Part shown: positions 6,801 to 13,206 of the stretch, in pieces
How positions within the stretch are numbered: the first letter of the stretch is position 1
How the letters are laid out: the number at the start of each line of letters is the position of its first letter
From: Chitinophagaceae bacterium
GTDB lineage: Bacteria > Bacteroidota > Bacteroidia > Chitinophagales > Chitinophagaceae
NCBI GenBank assembly: GCA_021323155.1
Contig: JAJTCI010000025.1
Span: 1-13,690, forward strand
Length of the DNA: 13,690 nt
Direction of reading: 5' to 3'
Program-made: the position numbers and the translations under genes
Notes under the pieces: model-generated
What the model saw: only the letters and a program-made list of their open reading frames with translations
Databases searched by the model: none
What the model was told of the DNA's origin: nothing

Positions 6801-8927
6801 TTAGCTCACGGGGGAGCCTTCGTCTATTGTTCCCTCTGGATTAATGAAATGAAGTTTGCCTGCCTTGTCTTCGGCCATCAGTATCATTCCCTGGCTTTCG
6901 ATGCCCCTCATCTTCCGGGGTGCCAGGTTGGCGACGACAGTCACCTGCTTACCCACGATGTCTTCCGGTTGAAAGTGCAGCGCGATACCCGATACGATGG
7001 TCCGTTTTTCTGTGCCAAGGTCTACTTCCAGTTTCAGCAGCTTATCGGCTTTCTCTACTTTTTCCGCCGAGGTGATCGTACCAATGCGGAAATCCATCTT
7101 GGCAAAATCGTCATACTGTATCTCTGCTTTGGGCGTTGATACTACAGCGGCCTGCTGTTCCTGGTTCTTTTTCTCTGCTTGTTCCACTTTCGATTGTTGA
7201 CTTTTGATTTTTAATTTATCCAGTTGCGCCGCGATCTCCGCATCCTCCACTTTCCTGAACAACAGTTCAGGTGCGCGAAGCGAATATCCAACACTCAGTA
7301 GTTTCGTCTTCCCCGCATTCTCCCAGTCGAGCATTTTGTCCACCACCTTCATCATGTATAACATCTTTCTCGCTGTCTGCGGCAGGAATGGATTGATCAG
7401 GATGGCGAGGTTGGCCGTTAGCTGCAGGCAGAGGTGCAGGCAGTTGTCGATCAATTGCTGCGCCTCGGCATCGGTATCTAATCTTTTCGCTACGATCCAG
7501 GGTTGCTTCTCCTGCATGTATTTGTTCGCTTTCCTTGCCAGGTCGATCACTTCAAACTGTGCCTCGCGGAAAGAAAAACCTTCAAGGAGCTTCTCGACAG
7601 TTGTCTTCGATTGTGCGATCGCGGCTACCAGGTTGCGATCCGTTTCATCCAATAGTGTTTCGTGAAGTTTCGGGACCTTACCTTTACAAAGCTTGTGCAT
7701 CAGCACAAAAGCGCGGTTCACGAAATTGCCAAACACCGACACCAGCTCACTGTTCACCGCGTCCTGGAAACCCTTCCATGTGAACTCGCTGTCTTTCGTC
7801 TCCGGTGCGATCTGTGTAAGGTAGTAACGCAAGGCATCTGCGAATTGCGGTCCGCCATTATCCTTCTTTATCCAGTCGTTAATGTAGTCGTCCATTTCGA
7901 TACTCCACCCACGGCTGGTACTCATCTTGTCCCCCTCCAGGTTCATGAATTCGTTCGACGGAACGTTGGATGGCACAATGTTGCCATTCAGTTTCAGGAT
8001 CACCGGGAATATGATGGCATGGAATACGATATTGTCCTTCCCGATGAAATGCACCAGGCTGGTGTCTTTATCATACCAGTATGGCTTCCAGTCTTTGTTA
8101 TTATCGAGCGCCCACTGTTTGGTGGCACTCACGTAACCGATTGGCGCGTCAAACCATACATACAGTACTTTGCCTTCCGCCTCCGCCAGCGGCACTTTTA
8201 CACCCCATTCAAGGTCTCGTGTCACCGCCCTCGCTTGTAGGCCACCGTCGATCCAGCTCTTACACTGTCCAACTACATTGGCGCGCCAGTCATCTTTATG
8301 TCCTTTCACGATCCATTCTCTCAGCCATTCTTCATGTCGGTCTAAGGGGAGATACCAGTGTTTCGTGGCTTTCTTTACGGGCTTTTTGCCGCTCAATGTG
8401 GAGACCGGGTTGATCAACTCGTCCGGGCTCAGGCTTTTACCGCATTTTTCGCATTGGTCGCCATAAGCGCTGTCATATCCGCAATTAGGACAGGTTCCCT
8501 TGATAAACCTGTCCGCAAGGAAGGTTTTGGCTTCGTCATCGTAATACTGTTCGCTGTCTTTCACCTCCAGTTCCCCGGCTTTATTCAACGCGGTGAAGAA
8601 TTCCTGTGCCGTCTCATGGTGCAAAGGCGCCGAAGTGCGGTGATAGATATCGAATTCGATACCCAGGTCTTTAAAGTTCTGTTCGATCACCGGGTGGTAT
8701 TTGTCAATGATCGCCTGTGCCGTAGTGCCTTCCTTCATCGCCTGTATCGGGATCGCCGTTCCGTGTTCATCGCTCCCACAAACAAAAACGGCGTCTCTTT
8801 TCTGCGCTTTCAGGTAACGGACATAAATGTCGGCAGGCAGGTACGCGCCCGCCAGGTGGCCGATATGCTTCAGTCCGTTAGCGTAAGGCAGGGCTGCTGT
8901 GACCAGGTATCGTCGAGGTGTATCCAT
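6801..8927 (-). CDS. metG: Methionyl-tRNA synthetase with C-terminal tRNA-binding domain
   Basis: A 708-residue cytoplasmic enzyme that charges tRNA-Met with methionine for initiation and elongation. Class I synthetase signatures are intact: HIGH at 21-24 (LPYANGLKHIGH) and KMSTS at 334-338 (EGDKMSTSRGW). The zinc knuckle of the MetG1 type is present as two CxxC pairs, C146/C149 and C159/C162. The helical anticodon-binding domain covers about 390-560. A charged linker rich in K, Q and E (about 560-600) leads to an EMAPII/Trbp111-like OB-fold domain at 601-708 (FAKMDFRIGTI, VANLAPRKMRGIESQGM), which in this family supports dimerisation and tRNA binding. The frame stays open 153 codons upstream, but homology starts at MDTPRRYLVTAALPYANG and the extension would overlap the divergent gene, so ATG 8925-8927 is chosen. 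The gene stands alone, with its own terminator. Confidence 0.97.
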   Translation of the reverse strand: MDTPRRYLVTAALPYANGLKHIGHLAGAYLPADIYVRYLKAQKRDAVFVCGSDEHGTAIPIQAMKEGTTAQAIIDKYHPVIEQNFKDLGIEFDIYHRTSAPLHHETAQEFFTALNKAGELEVKDSEQYYDDEAKTFLADRFIKGTCPNCGYDSAYGDQCEKCGKSLSPDELINPVSTLSGKKPVKKATKHWYLPLDRHEEWLREWIVKGHKDDWRANVVGQCKSWIDGGLQARAVTRDLEWGVKVPLAEAEGKVLYVWFDAPIGYVSATKQWALDNNKDWKPYWYDKDTSLVHFIGKDNIVFHAIIFPVILKLNGNIVPSNVPSNEFMNLEGDKMSTSRGWSIEMDDYINDWIKKDNGGPQFADALRYYLTQIAPETKDSEFTWKGFQDAVNSELVSVFGNFVNRAFVLMHKLCKGKVPKLHETLLDETDRNLVAAIAQSKTTVEKLLEGFSFREAQFEVIDLARKANKYMQEKQPWIVAKRLDTDAEAQQLIDNCLHLCLQLTANLAILINPFLPQTARKMLYMMKVVDKMLDWENAGKTKLLSVGYSLRAPELLFRKVEDAEIAAQLDKLKIKSQQSKVEQAEKKNQEQQAAVVSTPKAEIQYDDFAKMDFRIGTITSAEKVEKADKLLKLEVDLGTEKRTIVSGIALHFQPEDIVGKQVTVVANLAPRKMRGIESQGMILMAEDKAGKLHFINPEGTIDEGSPVS

Positions 8928-8954
8928 TATATATATGCTCGCTTTTCGGGGCAG

Positions 8955-8962
8955 CAAAAATA
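8955..8962 (-). promoter_or_regulatory. Candidate metG promoter, -7 element
   Basis: Read on the - strand, TATTTTTG matches the Bacteroidota -7 consensus TAnnTTTG at all fixed positions. It ends 27 bp before the metG ATG, which would give a leader of about 20 bases. No clear TTG/TTTG -33 box lies 19-21 bp upstream, so the call rests on the -7 element and its position. Confidence 0.5.
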
Positions 8963-9006
8963 GGCAATCACGGTTTAGTAATAGTTCCGACCACGCCCCG
9001 GATGAC

Positions 9007-9023
9007 AGATATTGATAATATCT
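9007..9023. repeat. 17-bp palindrome in the divergent intergenic region
   Basis: AGATATT and AATATCT form perfect seven-base arms around a GAT centre. The site lies in the 214-bp gap between divergent metG and the exported LD-carboxypeptidase gene, about 45-60 bp upstream of the candidate metG -7 element and about 120 bp upstream of the other start codon. The shape fits a dimeric regulator operator, but one occurrence in AT-rich DNA may also be chance. The rest of the gap shows no RNA gene or riboswitch I can recognise. Confidence 0.3.
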
Positions 9024-9141
9024 TTTGCGCTTAAACCTAAAAACCTGCTTAAAATTTATGTAGAAAGCGCATTTAACCGCATCATCGTAGTGACCGTTAT
9101 AAAAGAATTCTCTTACTTTAACCACAATCGCAACCTTAACT

Positions 9142-10203
9142 ATGAACCGTAAATCCTTTCTCCAGGCATTCGTACCCCTGACTCTTGGAGCATTCGTCGC
9201 GAATAAACTCACCGCTGCACCACCGGTTGAAGCAGTGTTGCCTACCGGCATGCCACCATTCCTGAAAGCAGGAGATACAATCGGTATTACCTGCCCGGCC
9301 GGCCCGGTTAGCTCAGGCAACCTGGGAAACTGCCTGAAGGCAATGAAAAGCTGGGGTCTCAATGTGAAATACGGCGATACGATCAATAAGCGCTGGCAAC
9401 GCTATGCCGGCACGGATGCGGAAAGAGCCCGCGACTTCCAGGAGTTGCTGGACGACGATTCGGTTAACGCCATCATCTTCGGCAAGGGCGGTTATGGCAC
9501 CATGCGCATCATCGACCAGGTGAACTGGGATAAATTCCGCCGCAAGCCAAAATGGCTCGTGGGCTTTAGCGATATCACTACCGTACACCTCCACGTGCAC
9601 GCGATCTCGGGTATACCCACCATTCATGGTGACATGACTTCGGGATTATCTCTATACGATAAAGATTCTTCCTCTAAAAGCCTGCGCGATATACTTTTTG
9701 GCAAGCCCGTAGGGTATGTGCTCAGGGGGCATAGCCGGAACCGCGAGGGCAACTGCGCGGGGGTGATGGTGGGCGGTAATTTATCCTTGCTCCAGGCTTG
9801 CAGCGGCAGCGTGAGCGACATCACCACCGAAGGGAAAATTCTATTCATCGAAGACGTGCACGAATACAAATATTGTATCGACAGGATGCTGATGCATCTT
9901 AAACGCAGCGGTAAACTGGAAAAGATAACCGGCCTGATCGTAGGTGGCTTTACCAACACCCGCGAGGAAGGCGATTACCGCCAAAGCGTGGAAGACCTGA
10001 TCTGGGAGAAAGTAAAGGACTATGACTACCCGGTCTGCTTCAATTTCCCGGCTGGCCATATCAGCAATAACCTGGCGTTAAAGCTGGGCGTACGGTACGA
10101 CCTGAGTGTTTCCAAGACCGATGTAATATTAAATGAGAAGCCCGCAGAAATGGTTGTTGTACCAACAAACAAAGATTCTTCCGTCAACCGGGTGCCGATT
10201 TGA
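9142..10203 (+). CDS. Exported LD-carboxypeptidase (peptidase family S66)
   Basis: A 353-residue serine peptidase of the LdcA/MccF family, which cleaves the amide between an L- (or meso-) and a D-amino acid, typically removing terminal D-Ala from murein tetrapeptides. The S66 triad is visible: nucleophile S143 in GFSDIT, E237 in 'ILFIEDVHEYKY' and H306 in 'NFPAGH'. The family landmarks 'GDTIGITCPAGP' (44-55), GKGGYG (114-119) and the strand 'GVMVGGNLSLL' (207-217) are in place. Unlike the next gene, it carries about 36 extra N-terminal residues. MNRKSFLQ followed by a hydrophobic stretch and TAAPP resembles a Tat-like (R-K-x-F-L) or Sec signal, so I infer a periplasmic location. About 20 residues after the family core form a short unmatched C-terminal tail. 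First gene of a five-gene + strand cluster; 31 bp separates it from its paralogue. MccF-like detoxification of peptide-nucleotides is an alternative role. Confidence 0.9.
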   Translation: MNRKSFLQAFVPLTLGAFVANKLTAAPPVEAVLPTGMPPFLKAGDTIGITCPAGPVSSGNLGNCLKAMKSWGLNVKYGDTINKRWQRYAGTDAERARDFQELLDDDSVNAIIFGKGGYGTMRIIDQVNWDKFRRKPKWLVGFSDITTVHLHVHAISGIPTIHGDMTSGLSLYDKDSSSKSLRDILFGKPVGYVLRGHSRNREGNCAGVMVGGNLSLLQACSGSVSDITTEGKILFIEDVHEYKYCIDRMLMHLKRSGKLEKITGLIVGGFTNTREEGDYRQSVEDLIWEKVKDYDYPVCFNFPAGHISNNLALKLGVRYDLSVSKTDVILNEKPAEMVVVPTNKDSSVNRVPI

Positions 10204-10230
10204 CGTGCAGCCGTGGTTTCGTTATTTTTA
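10199..10230 (+). promoter_or_regulatory. Candidate promoter for the second LD-carboxypeptidase gene
   Basis: TTTG at 10199-10202 and TATTTTTA at 10223-10230 are separated by 20 bp, matching the Bacteroidota -33/-7 arrangement TTTG-N19-21-TAnnTTTG with one mismatch in the last base. The TTTG overlaps the stop codon of the preceding gene. The -7 box ends only four bases before the ATG at 10235, so the transcript would be leaderless or nearly so. Confidence 0.45.
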
Positions 10231-10234
10231 GTGG

Positions 10235-11143
10235 ATGATAATTCCTCCTTACCTGAAGAAAGGCGATACCATCGGCCTTGTTTGCCCTTCCGGTTACATG
10301 CCTGCTGCCAACTTCCAAACCTGTGTTGATGTACTCCAGCAATGGGGCTTCCAGGTGAAGCTGGGTAAAACACCCGGTAAACAATTCCATTATTTTTCCG
10401 GCACTGATGAGGAGCGGCTTGCCGACCTACAGGAGATGCTCGACGACCCGGAAGTGAACGCGATATTATGCGCCCGTGGCGGGTACGGTCTGAGCCGCAT
10501 CATAGACGATCTTAGTTTTAAGAAGTTCGCAAAGCGACCAAAATGGTTGATCGGGTTCAGCGATATCACCGTACTGCACGCGCATATTTTCCAACACTAC
10601 AAGATCGCCACGATGCACGCGCCCATGGCTGCAGCGTTTAATGAGGAAGGCTACAGGAACCCTTACGTGGAATCCCTCAGGGACGCGCTGTATGGTAAAC
10701 CGGGCGATTATTCTGCGCACAGCAACCCGGCCAATCGCCAGGGAAATTGCACGGGACGGCTGGTCGGAGGTAACCTTGCTTTGGTTGCCCACCTCGTGGG
10801 ATCCGACTCATCATTTGCCACCCGTAACAAGATATTATTCCTGGAAGACGTGGGCGAGTACCTCTATAACGTCGACAGGATGATGATCCAATTGAAGCGC
10901 GCCGGCATGCTCGATCAGCTCGCGGGCATCATCTTCGGCGGATTTACAGAAATGAAAGACACAGCAATGCCGTTTGGAAGCACGGTCTATGACATCTTGC
11001 AACACCAGGTAAAGGCGTATGACTACCCGGTGTGTTTTGATTTCCCGGTGAGCCATGACAAAGAGAACTATTGCCTGAAAGTGGGCGTGAAATACACCCT
11101 GGACGTAGGTATGGACACCGTTCGACTCATTGAAAAAGCATAG
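10235..11143 (+). CDS. Cytosolic LD-carboxypeptidase (peptidase family S66), paralogue
   Basis: A 302-residue S66 peptidase without a signal peptide. The chain begins directly with the family core MIIPPYLKKGDTIGLVCPSG, so it should act in the cytoplasm, where LdcA-type enzymes trim imported murein tetrapeptides to tripeptides during cell wall recycling. The triad is S109 in GFSDIT, E204 in 'ILFLEDVGEYLY' and H274 in 'DFPVSH'. ARGGYG at 80-85 and 'GRLVGGNLALV' at 174-184 are the other conserved blocks. By eye it is roughly 40-50% identical to the preceding gene product over the core, so the two probably arose by tandem duplication followed by divergence, one copy gaining or losing an export signal. 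The following gene begins 2 bp after the stop, which implies co-transcription. An MccF-like activity against peptide antibiotics cannot be excluded from sequence alone. Confidence 0.92.
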   Translation: MIIPPYLKKGDTIGLVCPSGYMPAANFQTCVDVLQQWGFQVKLGKTPGKQFHYFSGTDEERLADLQEMLDDPEVNAILCARGGYGLSRIIDDLSFKKFAKRPKWLIGFSDITVLHAHIFQHYKIATMHAPMAAAFNEEGYRNPYVESLRDALYGKPGDYSAHSNPANRQGNCTGRLVGGNLALVAHLVGSDSSFATRNKILFLEDVGEYLYNVDRMMIQLKRAGMLDQLAGIIFGGFTEMKDTAMPFGSTVYDILQHQVKAYDYPVCFDFPVSHDKENYCLKVGVKYTLDVGMDTVRLIEKA

Positions 11144-11145
11144 CG

Positions 11146-11640
11146 ATGAAACGGCTTCTGTTCTTCGTGATTATTTATGTATCGACCGCCGCGGCACAGC
11201 CGAACACCGCTGCACCATATTACAAACGGGTTTTCGAAGCCCGGTATATGGATAAGCCACCTGTTTTCAGCGCAGGCAAAGATTCCTTGCACCGGTTTTA
11301 TTTTGTTCATTTTCCCGCCTTCGACACCGTCCTGCGAAAAGCAATGGAAAAAGGTGACACGGCTAAATACCTCCGCGTATATTTCTCCTTCAAGATTGAT
11401 GAATTGGGCAACGTCTACGAGCCGAAGTTTGAACGCGTAGCATCCACGCGGTCCCGGGTTACGGGATTCGCTAAGACGATAAAGTATTTCAACGACCTCA
11501 AACCCATCCTTGACCAAGCCATCCGGGCGATGATACAGCAAATGCCCGTATGGAAGCCCGGCCTCCAGGACGGTATACCCGTAAAAACCGCCAATTCAGA
11601 TTACCTGCAGTTCTGGATAGGGTTGTCTGCCCCTCAATAG
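11146..11640 (+). CDS. Small secreted protein with TonB C-terminal-like domain
   Basis: A 164-residue protein with a clear signal peptide (MKRLLFFVIIYVSTAAAQ, cleavage expected near residue 17-18). The mature part ends in a fold resembling the TonB C-terminal domain: 'VYFSFKIDELGNVYEPKFERV' (about 78-98), a helix 'LDQAIRAMIQQMP' (about 122-134), then WKPGLQDGIPV (136-146) and a final strand 'YLQFWIGL'. That W-K-P-G-x-x-(D/N)-G-x-P-V motif is typical of TonB_C domains in Bacteroidota. There is no membrane anchor and no proline-rich spacer, so it is not a complete energy transducer. Its gene follows the cytosolic LD-carboxypeptidase by 2 bp, which suggests translation from the same message. No catalytic residues can be identified. 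Function unknown; a periplasmic binding or scaffolding role is only a guess. Confidence 0.78.
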   Translation: MKRLLFFVIIYVSTAAAQPNTAAPYYKRVFEARYMDKPPVFSAGKDSLHRFYFVHFPAFDTVLRKAMEKGDTAKYLRVYFSFKIDELGNVYEPKFERVASTRSRVTGFAKTIKYFNDLKPILDQAIRAMIQQMPVWKPGLQDGIPVKTANSDYLQFWIGLSAPQ

Positions 11641-11651
11641 TTTTAGATTTG
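11623..11651 (+). promoter_or_regulatory. Candidate promoter for the FAD oxidoreductase gene
   Basis: TAGATTTG at 11644-11651 is a perfect TAnnTTTG -7 element, and a TTG at 11623-11625 lies 18 bp upstream, slightly closer than the usual 19-21 bp. Only four bases separate the -7 box from the ATG at 11656, so initiation would fall at or just beside the start codon. It may supply extra transcription inside the five-gene cluster. Confidence 0.5.
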
Positions 11652-11655
11652 CCCA

Positions 11656-12717
11656 ATGATCGCAGACTACATCGTAGTGGGACAGGGCATATGCGGCACG
11701 TTTCTCAGTTGGAACTTAATGAGAGAAGGTCAACGGGTCGTCGTGATCGACCACGCCGATCCTTTTTCCTCGAGCAAGGTAGCCAGCGGCGTCATCAATC
11801 CGGTCACGGGGCGTCGTATCGTAAAGACCTGGATGATCGATGCGCTACTGCCTTTTGTGCAGGAACAATACGAACTTTTCGGAGCCGAGATCGGTGCCTC
11901 GTTGATCCGCCAGTGTAACGTGCTCGATTTCCATCCCACGCCCCAGGTGGCAGCCAGTTTCGCCGATCGGCACCGCGAAGACCCGGCCTACCTTGCCTAC
12001 GGCGATGCGGCTCAATATGGATCCCTATTCAATTTTCATTACGGTATCGGCGAGGTCTCACCATGCCTGCTGGTCCAGTTAAACACTTTACTGGATAAAT
12101 GGCGATTGGTTTTATCAGCGCGGGAATGTTTGCGCAACACTCAGTTTGATATCGGGCACCTTGAAACGGATAACGACTCGGCGCGATACCAGGACATCAC
12201 GGCGAAGAAGATCATATTCTGCGGCGGCGCAGCCGACTTTGACCTGGCACTTTTTGACCGCCTGCCTTATGCAAAGAATAAAGGCGAGGCCATCATTGCC
12301 GAGATACCCGGCCTGCCTGCCACCAATATTTATAAACAGGGGATCAGTATCGTGCCATGGGAAAACGACCTGTTCTGGATCGGGTCAAGCTACGAGTGGG
12401 AATATAACGACCTCGAACCCTCCGAACGTTTCCGTACACGGGTGGAACAACAACTGAACGCATGGTTGAAATTGCCGTACCGCGTCGTTGATCACATAGC
12501 TTCCGTTCGTCCCGCCACCGTTGAGCGCAGGCCGTTTGTCGGCTTGCATCCCCTGCATTCCACCGTAGGCATACTGAATGGTATGGGCACAAAAGGGTGC
12601 TCACTCGCGCCCTGGTTCGCCCATCAACTCGCTCAACACCTCGTCTATGATCGTCCTGTTGCGGCGGAAGCTGATGTGAAAAGATTCCGCCAGGTCCTGG
12701 GAAGGGTTATCGACTAA
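11656..12717 (+). CDS. FAD-dependent oxidoreductase, DAO (glycine/D-amino acid oxidase) family
   Basis: A 353-residue flavoenzyme of the DAO fold, the group that contains glycine oxidase, D-amino acid oxidases and the oxidase half of MnmC. The N-terminal dinucleotide-binding motif is VVGQGICG (G9, G11, G14), with the acidic residue D32 at the end of the second strand in 'VVVIDHADPF'. 'SSKVASGVINPVTGRR' (40-55) follows where DAO enzymes hold the FAD pyrophosphate. 'IIFCGGAADF' (about 190-199) is the second FAD-contact strand. Near the C-terminus, 'SVRPATVERRPFVG' and 'GILNGMGTKGCSLAPWFA' (near 309-326) correspond to the R-P-x-T-x-D-x-x-P-x-x-G and G-H/K-G blocks of the family. No signal peptide, so cytoplasmic. 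The substrate is unknown; the amine or D-amino acid class is the family expectation. The gene lies 15 bp after the TonB-C-like gene and 25 bp before the membrane protein gene. Confidence 0.88.
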   Translation: MIADYIVVGQGICGTFLSWNLMREGQRVVVIDHADPFSSSKVASGVINPVTGRRIVKTWMIDALLPFVQEQYELFGAEIGASLIRQCNVLDFHPTPQVAASFADRHREDPAYLAYGDAAQYGSLFNFHYGIGEVSPCLLVQLNTLLDKWRLVLSARECLRNTQFDIGHLETDNDSARYQDITAKKIIFCGGAADFDLALFDRLPYAKNKGEAIIAEIPGLPATNIYKQGISIVPWENDLFWIGSSYEWEYNDLEPSERFRTRVEQQLNAWLKLPYRVVDHIASVRPATVERRPFVGLHPLHSTVGILNGMGTKGCSLAPWFAHQLAQHLVYDRPVAAEADVKRFRQVLGRVID

Positions 12718-12742
12718 AAAATTATCATTGCATCGCTCATAA

Positions 12743-13153
12743 ATGCCTCCTATGCCCAATAAAGAACAGTCCTACGCTATCCCGATCCGCTTTCGCCGGA
12801 TGGAAAACCTCCACATCGTTTTTTGGTTATTGAAAGACATCAGCTGGTGCCTTGAATGGAAGTTGCTGGGCATCTCTATGATTTTTCCAACACTCGTGAT
12901 CGCCATTGTGATATCCATCCGCACGCGCAAAATGGTTTCAGAATTATGCCATAACCTGGCCATCGTATTTTGGATCACCGCTAATTCGTATTGGATGGTG
13001 GCGGAGTTCTTTGCCTTCGATGAAAATATTGTTACCGGTGGCATCATCTTTAAGGATCTTGCCGTCATCCCGTTTGTCATCGGCATCGCTATCCTGGCTT
13101 TTTACTATTTATTCTTCAAATGGAGCCGTCGTGGCGAAATGGATACCATGTAA
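12743..13153 (+). CDS. Small multi-pass membrane protein of unknown function
   Basis: A 136-residue protein I cannot assign to a named family. It reads as four hydrophobic helices near residues 22-37, 40-59, 68-90 and 106-126, with a basic N-terminus (RFRRMEN at 17-23) and a charged tail (KWSRRGEMDTM). Polar and aromatic residues sit inside the predicted helices: K31, D32, W35 and C36 in the first, H70, N71, N81, W84 and E88 in the third. Such buried polar positions usually mean a conserved function rather than a simple membrane anchor. Helix 1 is amphipathic and may lie along the membrane. A second ATG three codons downstream is an equally possible start. Last gene of the + strand cluster, followed by a hairpin 5 bp after the stop. 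Its link to the oxidoreductase before it is by position only. Confidence 0.75.
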   Translation: MPPMPNKEQSYAIPIRFRRMENLHIVFWLLKDISWCLEWKLLGISMIFPTLVIAIVISIRTRKMVSELCHNLAIVFWITANSYWMVAEFFAFDENIVTGGIIFKDLAVIPFVIGIAILAFYYLFFKWSRRGEMDTM

Positions 13154-13180
13154 AAAGAGATCCCGGTAAAAACCGGGATC
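13154..13180. terminator. Terminator hairpin between convergent genes
   Basis: GATCCCGGT (13159-13167) and ACCGGGATC (13172-13180) form a perfect nine-base stem with a four-base loop. Read on the - strand the stem is followed by TCTTTTTA, so it is a good terminator for the PKD/T9SS gene whose stop is at 13207. On the + strand no T-run follows, so its effect on the membrane protein gene is likely weaker. Confidence 0.82.
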
Positions 13181-13206
13181 GATTCCAAAACTTAACTTGC
13201 TTTTAT

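Noticed and set aside
7662..8963. Overlapping + strand frames of about 190-200 codons antisense to metG
   Set aside because: The opposite strand encodes intact MetRS motifs throughout, so these open frames are by-products of codon bias.
8928..9386. A 153-codon upstream extension of the metG frame
   Set aside because: Family homology begins at MDTPRRYLVT. The extension has no recognisable domain, runs over the divergent promoter region and overlaps the start of the LD-carboxypeptidase gene.
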